This document shows, piece after piece, positions 45,553 through 55,193 of a DNA stretch of 55,193 nucleotides. This DNA comes from an uncultured Acidimicrobiaceae bacterium. GTDB lineage: Bacteria; Actinomycetota; Acidimicrobiia; Acidimicrobiales; Ilumatobacteraceae. The position numbers and the translations under genes are program-made. The notes under the pieces are model-generated. The model was not told the DNA's origin. It searched no databases and worked only from the letters and a program-made list of their open reading frames with translations. Every line of letters begins with the position of its first letter. The first letter of the stretch is position 1. The stretch spans positions 1-55,193 of the forward strand of contig CAIXIJ010000049.1 in assembly GCA_903919455.1 (NCBI GenBank). The letters are read 5' to 3'.

Positions 45553-46909
45553 CCTTCCGCCTCCGCTGACGCCGGCAGAGCGTCGGAAGTCGGCATCTCC
45601 GAGCCGCCGGCCCCATCGGTCTTGCCGCTCGTCGTGTTGTCCTGTGATCGTTGGTGATCACTCGTGGTAGCGGGTACGCAGACGGGGCTGAGGACGAGTG
45701 GCGACGGACGGCAGCCTGCCGCGTGACGGAGTCGCCGGGCCAGGGCTGCAGCGGGCATCGAGTCGCTCGCCATCTCGTGATTGTAAGCCCGAGCGCAAGA
45801 GGCCACGGAAGGACAGGCTGCAACGGAGCCAAGCCGATTCAGTCACCGCGAGCCGACTCTGTGTCCGTTCGTGGGAATGCGTCGAGTGGTTGCGACCTGG
45901 CGAGGCCGATCGAGATGTGTCCTTTGCCCGCCTGGTTCCTACGAGGATCGTGCAGCGCCCGGCTGAGTTTCGCCTCTGTGAGGGATGTGAGGTCCGCCGC
46001 CGCCCGCCACTTCGCCGTGCTGCAACCCCGTGCTTCGCGAGTGGTGTGCGAGTGGTGTGCGAAGCGCGTGGCTCGGGAGGCCGAGTTCCATGAGCCAGAT
46101 TCCTGACACCTCAGGGCCTGCGCCGGCTGGACCTCCGGACTTCCTCACGTTGGTGGAAGGGGGCGACGGTGGTGGGGATGGGACGGAGCACGGCGTATCG
46201 AACGCGCACGCGTTCGAGCACTCTGGCGGCCTTACCGGCATCCCGGTGGGTTCGGCATGGCAAGCAGTTCCGGATACCGCGCTGCCGGCTCGAGGAGCAG
46301 CACGGTGGCCTATGACGTGGCCGACGACGATCGCGTCCGCGACCGAACCTGAGATCGTGCCGCAGTCGCGTCCGACCAAGCGCTTGAAGCGCACGGTCGA
46401 GTCGCGTTCGACCGCCCAGTTGTCGCTCGCGGTCGAGTCTCTCGAGTCCACCTGAGGCGCTCGCGATGTCGGCCCCCCGAAGGACACAACCGGTGAGTGA
46501 CACACAACCGGTGAGTGACAGACAGGTGCCCGCGGGCGACACCGCCGATGTTCGGCGGGTGGCGATCGTCTTCATCACCTCCGCCACACCGAATGACGCC
46601 ACCGTTGCGCGACGGGCAGCGTGGGGGGAGATGCATCGATGGATCACTCGCCGCTAGATCGCAACATCTGACACATCCGTTGAGGGGCACCTCGACGTCC
46701 TCACCGAGTGCCAACACACCGTCCGAGCACTTCTGAGCAAGGCGGGTCCGCCGTCGAGACCAATATCAGGTGCACGGTTTGGCCACGGACACCGACACAC
46801 ATGAGTACCCGTGGAGCGGCCGCTCCAAGGGACGCGATATTGTCGCACAGCGAACCCGAGGTTGGCACCCACCAATCAACAATTCTGTCCGCTCAGCTCG
46901 ACGCGGCAC
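45553..46909. other. Central region without a convincing gene
   Basis: About 1.36 kb upstream of the integrase. Several overlapping frames exist on both strands, but none has a clear start signal, domain or consistent codon use. The best candidates are a minus-strand frame 45549-45806 that ends with a 4-base overlap onto the integrase start, and a plus-strand frame 46091-46455. It contains an 18-bp tandem duplication (46484-46519) and a short direct repeat near 46038. A directionality factor or decayed genes may have been here. Confidence 0.5.
46484..46519 (+). repeat. 18-bp tandem duplication
   Basis: Two exact copies of an 18-base unit (ACACAACCGGTGAGTGAC) back to back, in the non-coding centre of the element. 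Confidence 0.8.
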
Positions 46910-47770
46910 CTAGCCCTGCTGTGCAGGCAATGGCCACAACTCTGCTGGAAGCTTTCCATCCGCAACCCACGAGTCTAGAATCTCTTTCTCCACTCTGATC
47001 TTCACGGGCTGAACTGCCCCCCGGTAGCACGATGTGTCGCTTGTGGCCACCGCAATCTCGAAGGCCTGAACCGATGTGGAGGACTGGCCGTTCCGGAGTG
47101 CGTCATCGAACGCCTTCTCGACTGCTGCTTTAGCGTCGTTCGAATAGCTGACGTTGTAGCCATCACGGCGCATACATTTCGCCCAATCTCCCCATGCAGC
47201 GGCCAATCTGGAGTCTGCCGAGAGCGCCTGATCGAAGGCCGCCGAGACCCAATCGAACTGTCCTTGATAGAATGGGAAAGCTGGGAAGATCTTCTGTTGC
47301 GCCTCTCGGGTGCATCCGCCAGATTCGTCGCCGAGTGCCTCCAAATACAGCTTGGATGCTTGTTCTCGAGGTCCAGTATTCGCTTCCGGATTCAGTGTCG
47401 AAATACCGTATCCATGCTTGGACCGATCCTGGGCGATCTCCGCGAGGCTACGGGTCAGGTCTTCCCCTCCGACGTGTGGCGTCGGCGCGGGCGGCGGTGT
47501 GAATCCCGCGGCAGACATGCACTCGCCGATAGCCACCTGGACCATTCCTTCGACCTGGGTGAAGGTGTCGCCCTTCAGTAACACGCGATCGATAATCGAG
47601 CCCGCTGGGTATGAGTCCCATTCGGAGACGCTAGTTGAATTGGCCGACGTCGTCGTCGACGGCGCTAGCACGGGACTCGATGTGGGGGATCCCGAGACAA
47701 TTGTTGGAGCCCCGCATCCCACCAATACGCTGGCGCAACCAATCAGACCGAATGGCCAAGGGGATCTCAT
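46910..47770 (-). CDS. Element lipoprotein B
   Basis: A 286-residue lipoprotein. The signal helix PFGLIGCASVLVGC ends in a lipobox (LVGC, cleavage before Cys), then a Ser/Thr-rich spacer. The mature part has the motifs IGECMSAAGF, AKCMRRDGYN and AVATSDTSCYRG, a Cys-Met...Gly pattern seen in many uncharacterised actinobacterial lipoproteins. The ATG at 47770 lies 2 bases after the stop of the secreted protein gene, so they form a coupled pair like pair A. Function unknown. Confidence 0.78.
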   Translation of the reverse strand: MRSPWPFGLIGCASVLVGCGAPTIVSGSPTSSPVLAPSTTTSANSTSVSEWDSYPAGSIIDRVLLKGDTFTQVEGMVQVAIGECMSAAGFTPPPAPTPHVGGEDLTRSLAEIAQDRSKHGYGISTLNPEANTGPREQASKLYLEALGDESGGCTREAQQKIFPAFPFYQGQFDWVSAAFDQALSADSRLAAAWGDWAKCMRRDGYNVSYSNDAKAAVEKAFDDALRNGQSSTSVQAFEIAVATSDTSCYRGAVQPVKIRVEKEILDSWVADGKLPAELWPLPAQQG

Positions 47771-47772
47771 CT

Positions 47773-48273
47773 TCAGTAGTCTCCCGCGATGCTATCGCCA
47801 TAGAAGGTGTTCGATTGATTTCCAAAGATCTGACCCGTCGCGCGAGCTAAGCATGGTGCATACCCGGCAGCGCTGCAGTTATCAAACACCGTACCGGAGT
47901 AGGAATAGTTCGCATAACCACTACATGTCGTGGACGACGCCAGCTGCTTGCTGACAAGGTTAGTTGCTTGACCGTACCCAACCTGCACGGGATAGTAGAC
48001 TCGTGCAACGAACGATGAGCTGTAGTATCCTGCCTTTGCGCAGGTGCGGGACCATGCTGAACCGAAGAAACAGGACCCCCATCTGAGTTGCGTCTGGCCA
48101 ATCGTGACCTGGTTGTTGCTCAAGATTGGACTAGTTATGACCGTGGTTCCCGAGCAGCTCGCAGGGTTCGACCCATCTCCCCCGAAGGCGGCCGCTTGGT
48201 GGGCGTCCACGGACAGGTTGCTCATCACAAAGAGCAAACAGACCGAAACGAGCAGTCGTCCATGCATTCTCAT
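47773..48273 (-). CDS. Element secreted Cys-rich protein B
   Basis: A 166-residue secreted protein with signal peptide LLVSVCLLFVMSNLSVDA. The mature part has six cysteines. The block QTQLRWGSCFFGSAWSRT followed by a small-residue beta region resembles the DUF2690/YjfA family (LRYSxxCxxxWAR), but only weakly. The ATG at 48273 sits 6 bases after a possible -10 box, suggesting a leaderless or near-leaderless transcript. It is coupled to lipoprotein B. Confidence 0.72.
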   Translation of the reverse strand: MRMHGRLLVSVCLLFVMSNLSVDAHQAAAFGGDGSNPASCSGTTVITSPILSNNQVTIGQTQLRWGSCFFGSAWSRTCAKAGYYSSSFVARVYYPVQVGYGQATNLVSKQLASSTTCSGYANYSYSGTVFDNCSAAGYAPCLARATGQIFGNQSNTFYGDSIAGDY

Positions 48274-48279
48274 TGTGAG

Positions 48280-48309
48280 ATTGTGATCTGGGTTGACGTG
48301 AAAGTCAAC
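48280..48309 (-). promoter_or_regulatory. Possible promoter and operator for pair B
   Basis: On the minus strand, TTGACT (48303-48308) and CACAAT (48280-48285) are 17 bases apart and lie 6 bases before the ATG. The -35 box overlaps a 6-bp inverted repeat GTTGAC/GTCAAC (48292-48297, 48304-48309), a possible operator. Confidence 0.45.
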
Positions 48310-48698
48310 GGCACGCTACGAATTGACGCAGTGAGCGTTCGCGTCCCAATTTCCAAACTCGAGCACCACTCGGGTCGTCGTCCACGCAGTCGTGCCCGAA
48401 CGCGGCACGTGGCTGACCTGGCGTAACGATCTGCCCCTTCACGGGAAGGATCCGGCAGCCGTGCGACGCTGGCGCTTCCGCACGGAGGCAGCATGAAGGT
48501 GCTTGCTGGCGGGGCGGAGATCAACTGGCCGTCAACGGCGGCCCGGGCACGGATTGGTCACGGATTGGTCACGGAAAGTCCACGACAGGGCAGAACTGGG
48601 CAACACTATTGGGACTTCCTCCGGTTAGAATATGGCCTCTGACCTGGATGTATCGGCATTCATCAATACAGGGCAACACAGGGCAACACCCCCCGGAT
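48310..48698. other. Right-end non-coding region of the element
   Basis: About 390 bases between the pair B promoter and attR. It holds the right arm-type repeats (48555-48572), a 10-bp tandem duplication (48668-48687), and no gene I can support. Confidence 0.6.
48555..48572 (+). repeat. Arm-type integrase sites, right
   Basis: Two direct TGGTCAC copies (48555-48561, 48566-48572), 11 bp apart, with the 4-base spacer GGAT, about 126 bases inside the attR core. Same sequence, spacing and orientation as the left pair. Confidence 0.65.
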
Positions 48699-48727
48699 GC
48701 GGGTTCGATTCCCGTCCACCTCCGCCA
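48699..48727 (+). repeat. attR core (tRNA-Sec 3' fragment)
   Basis: An exact 29-base copy of the tRNA-Sec 3' end including CCA, without the rest of the tRNA. It is the distal attachment site of the element. Confidence 0.9.
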
Positions 48728-48772
48728 TACACCGCCTTCGTGTCGGGCGATTTTCCGCGATTCCCCGGTGGT

Positions 48773-48789
48773 GGCATGACATGAACGCC
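48773..48789 (+). repeat. 17-bp dispersed repeat, copy 3
   Basis: GGCATGACATGAACGCC, identical to the reverse complement of 23443-23459; preceded by GATTCCCCGGTGGT. It lies 45 bases outside attR, on the chromosomal side. Confidence 0.6.
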
Positions 48790-48879
48790 AGCGGCCGGTC
48801 GGGGGCGGTTGCGTGCAGGGGTACGGTGGCCTGTACCAACGGATGTTTCGAAGGGCGGTGATCTGCTCTGAACGATCCA

Positions 48880-51430
<2,551 letters not shown>

Positions 51431-51447
<17 letters not shown>

Positions 51448-53776
51448 GCCGGTCGTCGTCGACCAGTTCGTCGGCGGGTGCACCGCTGTCGGGGTCGGCC
51501 TGCTCGGCCGGGCCCTCCACGTTGAGGTGCGGCAGGATGCGATCGAGCCATCCCGGCAGCCACCAGTTCTTCTCGCCCAGCAATTCCATCGTGGCCGGCA
51601 CGAGCAGCAGTCGCACGAGCGTGGCATCGAGCAGCACGGCGACAGCAAGGCCCACACCGAAGAGCTTGAGGACACGTGAGTCTTCCAACAGGAACGCGCC
51701 GAACACCACGATCATGATGGCGGCAGCGGCGGTGATGACGTGCGCGGTGGCGGCGAGGCCATCGGCCACGGAGTCCTTCGCATTGCCGGTGCGGTCGTAC
51801 TCCTCCTTCACACGCGACAGCAGGAAGACCTCGTAGTCCATCGATAGGCCGAACACGATGGCGAACATCATCATCGGCAGGAACGGTTCGATGGGCGACG
51901 GTTCCACATTGAACACCGAGTGCAGCCAACCCCACTGGAAGATGGCGACCACCACGCCGTAGGCGGCAGCGATGGAGAGCACGTTCATGATGACGGCCTT
52001 CAGCGGCACGAGCAGCGAGCGGAACACCATCATCAGCAGCACGAACGACAACAGCAGCACGACGCCGATGAAGATCACCAACCGCTCGCCGAGGTAGCTC
52101 GTGAAGTCCATCGAAGCGGCGGTGGTGCCGGTGATGTATGCCTGCAGGCTCGTTCCTGCGGTGACGCTGGGCACGACGTCGTTGCGCAGTCGATCGATGG
52201 TGTCGGCGGTGGCCTTGTCCTGCGGGGAGGTCTTGGGCACGATCTGGATGAGCGCCGCTGTGGGTGCCGCCGGGTCGTTGGGAACCGGGGGCGAAGCGAA
52301 CGCCACGCCGGGGTCGGCAGCGATGGCCGCCGACAGCGCCGGGAGCTTGGCGGCATCGGCGGGGTTGCCAATGCTGACCACGCCGATGAGGGGTCCGTTG
52401 AAGCCGGGCCCGAACCCTTCCGACAACAGGTCGTACGCGCGGCGGGTGGTGGTCTCCTTGGCGAAGTTGCCTTCATCGGCGAACCCGAGGCGCAGCGACA
52501 GCACCGGGGCAGCCAAGAGCAACAACACTCCGGCACCACCGGCGAGCGAACGCCACGGATGGTGTTGCACTACACGGCTCCACTTGTAGGGCAGCGTCTC
52601 TCGTGCGGGCTTGTGCTGGCGCGGCGGCAGCTCCTTCTTGAGCGGCGCCCACGCCAGGCCGGCGATGAGTGTGACGATGGCGAGTGGAATGCCCACCAGC
52701 AATCCGGAGATCTTCAGACCGGCACCGAACAGTGCAATGGCGAGGAAGCCGGCGGCGATGATGCCGCGCCAACGGGTCATCTCCACACGGTGTTGCGCGA
52801 AGCCGAGCAGTGCGGGCAGCAGGGTGATGGACGCCGTCATGGTGACGGCCACGGTGGTGGCTGCGCCGATGCCGAGGCCCGACACGAACTGGAGGCCGAT
52901 CAGCAACATGCCGAGCAGCGAGACCACGACGGTCATACCGGCGAACACCACGGCTCGCCCAGCCGTGTCCATGGCGCTGACCGTGGCGTCCTCGAACGAC
53001 TTTCCGAGCCGCAGGTTCTCGCGGTACCGGGTGACGATGAAGAGCGCGTAGTCGATGCCCACGGCAATGCCCAGCATCGAGCCGAGCTGCGTGGCGAAGT
53101 CGGGGATCACGATCCAGTTGCTGAACAGCGCCACGAGGCTGGTGCCCACGCCAACGCCGAACAGCGCAATGCCGATGGGCAGACCCATGGCCAGCACCGA
53201 GCCGAAGGCGAGAATGAGCACGATGATGGCGAAGCCGAGACCGATGAGCTCGCTCTCCGGCGGCTTGAACTTGGCGAGCATTTGGCCGCCGACTTCCACC
53301 GTGAGCCCGTCGAGCGTCGGCTCGAGTTGCTGGATCTGGGCACCGGCATCGGCCATGCCCTGCTGGCCCAACGCCTCGTCGAGGTTCACCGTCGCGTAGG
53401 CGATGGTGCCATCCGGGCTGATGCGCTGCACCTGCTGGCTGGGGTCGTAGGGGCTGATCACGGTGACGCCCTCGATGGCATCAACCTGTTCGAACATCGT
53501 CGTCATTGCTGCTTGCACGGCCCGGTCGGTGACACCCTGATCGGCCTTGAACACGATGGACCCGCTGGACCTTCCTGCCGAACCTTGGCCGGGGAAGCTC
53601 TCGTTCAACACCTTGAAGCCGGTGGCACTCTCGGAGGCCGGAATCTCGAGTTTGCTGGAGAAATCGGGGCCGACGATGGTGTTGCCGAGCGCCCCGACGC
53701 CGATGAGGATGGCGATCCAGGTGAGCAGGGTGGCGCGACGGTGCACAAAGCACCAGCGTCCGAGTCGAGCGATCAT
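51431..53776 (-). CDS. MMPL/RND-family transporter
   Basis: A 781-residue membrane protein with two halves, each with one helix, a large extracytoplasmic loop and five more helices: the MMPL/RND layout. Conserved motifs include GIAVGIDYALFIVTRYREN in the first half and FGLSMDYEVFLLSRVKEEY in the second, with the proton-relay Asp-Tyr pairs. The acidic C-terminus is short. Such proteins export lipids or other hydrophobic compounds by proton-motive force. The ATG at 53776 begins MIARLGRWCFVHRR. Confidence 0.92.
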
Positions 53777-53902
53777 GGGGGAGTCCGTTCGAGCGAAGTC
53801 GGGGTGTCGAAACGACGCTATTGCCGTTCTGTTGCTATCGCACGGACAGAGGCCGTGGGAATGGCCTGATGTGCCAAGCGGCACGCGGTCAGGCGATGAC
53901 CG

Positions 53903-54625
53903 TCAGCTGATGACGAAGGTGCAGATCACTTTGCCGGTGTCGTGGCTCTCCACGATGTGGCTGCCAGGCAGGTCGGCGGTGAATCTGAACGTGACGCGCG
54001 TGCCCGACAGCGTGATGTCGATGTCGTGGAGATGGAACTCCTGATCGATGATCGAGGTGACCGACAACACCACGTCGGTGCCCAGTGCCACGTTGTACAC
54101 GGGCGGTGACGTGTCTTCAGCAGCGACCGAAAAGCTACGTGAGCCGGGCGCAGAGGGCGCGGTGGTCGTGGTGGGTCGTGTGGTTACTGGCGGCCGCGTG
54201 GTGGACGGTGCCGGGCGAGTGGTGGGTGTCGCGCTGGTGGCTGTGGACTGTTTCGCCGTCGTGGGCGTGGCGGTGGTGAGGGTGGTGGTGTTGGTCGGGG
54301 TGCTCGTGGTGGCGGTGACTGCCGACGTATCGCCTGGCTGCATCGAGCCGACCGGCGAAGCGGTGGTCTCGACCACCGCAGTGTCAGATGTGCCGATGGA
54401 ATTGGGCACTTCGGCTGCGGTGGCGTCGGTCGTCCCCGTGCCGATGGTCTGGGTGTCGATGGTGTCGGTGTTGCCGGTGTGAGTAGTGGCGCTGGTCGCG
54501 GGGGCGCCGTCGGGTGTGGTGGCGCCCACGACGCTGGCGGTGCCGTCGCTGCTGCATGCCGCGAGGCCGAGCAGAGCGCTCGCGCAGATCGCGAGACGTC
54601 GGGAGGTTCGCAAGAAGTTGGTCAT
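53903..54625 (-). CDS. Thr-rich lipoprotein with cupredoxin-like C-terminus
   Basis: A 240-residue lipoprotein with signal helix LAICASALLGLAAC (lipobox LAAC). A long low-complexity Thr/Ala/Pro linker follows (about residues 30-155), then a small beta-rich domain. The latter has FHLHDIDITL and HIVESHDTGKVICTFVIS, in which His and Cys residues recall a blue-copper (cupredoxin) or EfeO-like site. Metal binding is inference. The ATG at 54625 is chosen because the frame upstream has no signal peptide. Confidence 0.75.
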   Translation of the reverse strand: MTNFLRTSRRLAICASALLGLAACSSDGTASVVGATTPDGAPATSATTHTGNTDTIDTQTIGTGTTDATAAEVPNSIGTSDTAVVETTASPVGSMQPGDTSAVTATTSTPTNTTTLTTATPTTAKQSTATSATPTTRPAPSTTRPPVTTRPTTTTAPSAPGSRSFSVAAEDTSPPVYNVALGTDVVLSVTSIIDQEFHLHDIDITLSGTRVTFRFTADLPGSHIVESHDTGKVICTFVIS

Positions 54626-54647
54626 GGGTGCTCTTCGCTGTCGAGAT

Positions 54648-55115
54648 TCAGGCGCAGCTGTCGTCGAGCCAACGCTGCAGGTCGGCGACGGCGGTACGGA
54701 CGTCGGGTGTGTCGAGCGCATCGAGCTCGGCCTTGGCAGATGCATCGGCTTCCACCTTGGCGGCGTCGAAGTCGAAACGTTCGAGCACACCGACGAACGA
54801 ACCGATGGTGTCACCGAGCAGGTCGATCTCGCTCTTCAGTTCATCGGGCACCACATCGTGGAGGGCCTTGATGCTGTCGGGCAGGGCCGTGAGGCCTGCC
54901 TTGTCGGAGGGGTTGATTGCCGTGAGGGCCGCTGCCACCTCGCGGGCGGCGCTGCAGTCGCCATCGGCTACCACTTGGGCGCCGGCAGTGTTGGGGATCG
55001 CCGAGTAACCGGGCGAGCCGCCCTCGCCGCCTGACGAGCAGGCGGCGAGGGAGAGTACCGAGATGGGGAGAACGACTCGGCAGACCAGCGAACGTGTGGC
55101 TCGCAGCACTCGCAT
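54648..55115 (-). CDS. Small lipoprotein of unknown function
   Basis: A 155-residue lipoprotein with basic start MRVLRATRSLVCR, hydrophobic helix VVLPISVLSLAAC (lipobox SLAAC), a Gly/Ser spacer and a helical mature domain rich in Ala, Asp and Leu, with two Cys (GDCSAA near the start, DDSCA at the end) that may form a disulfide. It is directly upstream of the cupredoxin-like lipoprotein on the same strand. No family recognised. Confidence 0.72.
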   Translation of the reverse strand: MRVLRATRSLVCRVVLPISVLSLAACSSGGEGGSPGYSAIPNTAGAQVVADGDCSAAREVAAALTAINPSDKAGLTALPDSIKALHDVVPDELKSEIDLLGDTIGSFVGVLERFDFDAAKVEADASAKAELDALDTPDVRTAVADLQRWLDDSCA

Positions 55116-55119
55116 TGGT

Positions 55120-55193
55120 TCAGCGAACCATGCCCTGGGCGATCAGCGTGCCGGCCACGTAGACCTTGATCGTGGCGCCCTTGGTGTACGCAG
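55120..55193 (-). CDS. C-terminal end of an unknown gene
   Basis: The last 23 or so residues of a minus-strand gene (ending GATIKVYVAGTLIAQGMVR, stop at 55120-55122) whose start is beyond the window. It lies 4 bases upstream of the small lipoprotein gene. The function cannot be judged. Confidence 0.5.
   Translation of the reverse strand, partial: AYTKGATIKVYVAGTLIAQGMVR

Larger units (their letters stand above)
42342..48727. mobile_element. Integrative element inserted in tRNA-Sec gene
   Basis: A region bounded by 29-bp direct repeats of the tRNA-Sec 3' end; one copy of the core plus content makes 6357 bp. It contains a tyrosine recombinase, paired TGGTCAC arm-type sites at both ends, and two secreted-protein/lipoprotein gene pairs, all on the minus strand. 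Cargo genes are more AT-rich than the flanks. There are no replication, capsid or conjugation genes, so it is a small genomic island or satellite. The integrase N-terminus carries a stop codon, so it may be fixed in place. Confidence 0.87.

Noticed and set aside
45549-45806. Minus-strand frame just upstream of the integrase as an excisionase
   Set aside because: Only the 4-base overlap supports it; the sequence is low in helical content and has no helix-turn-helix.
46091-46455. Plus-strand frame in the element centre, starting MSQIPDTSGPAPAG
   Set aside because: No ribosome-binding site, domain or clear codon bias was seen, and equally long frames exist on the other strand. It was not listed as a gene.
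46668-48690. Short tandem repeats in the element as a CRISPR array
   Set aside because: Units are adjacent duplications of 10-18 bp with two copies and no spacers, and there are no cas genes.
48699-48727. Second tRNA gene at attR
   Set aside because: Only the 29-base T-arm/acceptor 3' half is present; no anticodon arm or 5' acceptor strand, so it is an att remnant.

Overview
The window comes from the chromosome of a high-GC actinobacterium. Gene content and style (frequent GTG starts, SigH/RsrA-type sigma/anti-sigma pair, ArsA-like ATPase pair, compact actinobacterial Tad locus, DUF2342 metalloprotease next to tilS) fit Actinomycetota. The secreted LysM/M23 protein with threonine/proline linkers and C-terminal beta modules, and the overall look of the proteins, suggest the class Acidimicrobiia (Ilumatobacter/Microthrix-like). 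That last placement is inference.

Layout. 0-5 kb: end of an unknown gene, an MFS permease, then aspartate kinase, a methyltransferase, aspartate-semialdehyde dehydrogenase and a MazG-like pyrophosphohydrolase, closed by a strong hairpin and tRNA-Pro(CGG). 5-10 kb: receiver-domain protein and two ArsA-like ATPases on the minus strand, divergent from an NfeD-type membrane protein and an alpha/beta hydrolase. 10-13 kb: overlapping selA-selB, the selenocysteine insertion machinery. 13-20 kb: dUTPase, Nudix hydrolase, a tightly coupled three-gene set (epimerase, acyltransferase-like, hydrolase), a SIMPL protein, a LysM/M23 peptidase and a phosphatase-like protein that has lost its catalytic Cys. 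20-28 kb: tilS/metalloprotease, a 47-residue membrane protein, SigH/RsrA, an orphan AbiEi/DUF559 protein, MarR regulator, hydrolase, EF-G2 and tRNA-Thr(CGT). 28-35 kb: topA-tmk-holB, OmpA-like and DivIVA-like proteins, rsgA and a STAS protein. 35-39 kb: Tad pilus/secretion genes. 39-42 kb: CYTH/CHAD protein, D-2-hydroxyacid dehydrogenase, DMSP-lyase-like cupin and tRNA-Sec.

The most notable feature is a small integrative element (about 6.36 kb) inserted at the 3' end of the selenocysteine tRNA gene. The 29-bp end of the tRNA gene is repeated at 42342-42370 and 48699-48727. Matching pairs of TGGTCAC direct repeats (11-bp period) lie inside both ends and look like arm-type integrase sites. The element carries a tyrosine recombinase whose N-terminal arm-binding region is broken by an amber codon, plus two bicistronic cargo units, each a Cys-rich secreted protein followed immediately by a lipoprotein. 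Its base composition is visibly more AT-rich than the flanks in the cargo genes.

The right end (48.9-55 kb) returns to ordinary chromosome: a P-type cation ATPase, an MMPL/RND transporter and two lipoproteins, ending inside another minus-strand gene. No CRISPR array, rRNA or transposase was seen.
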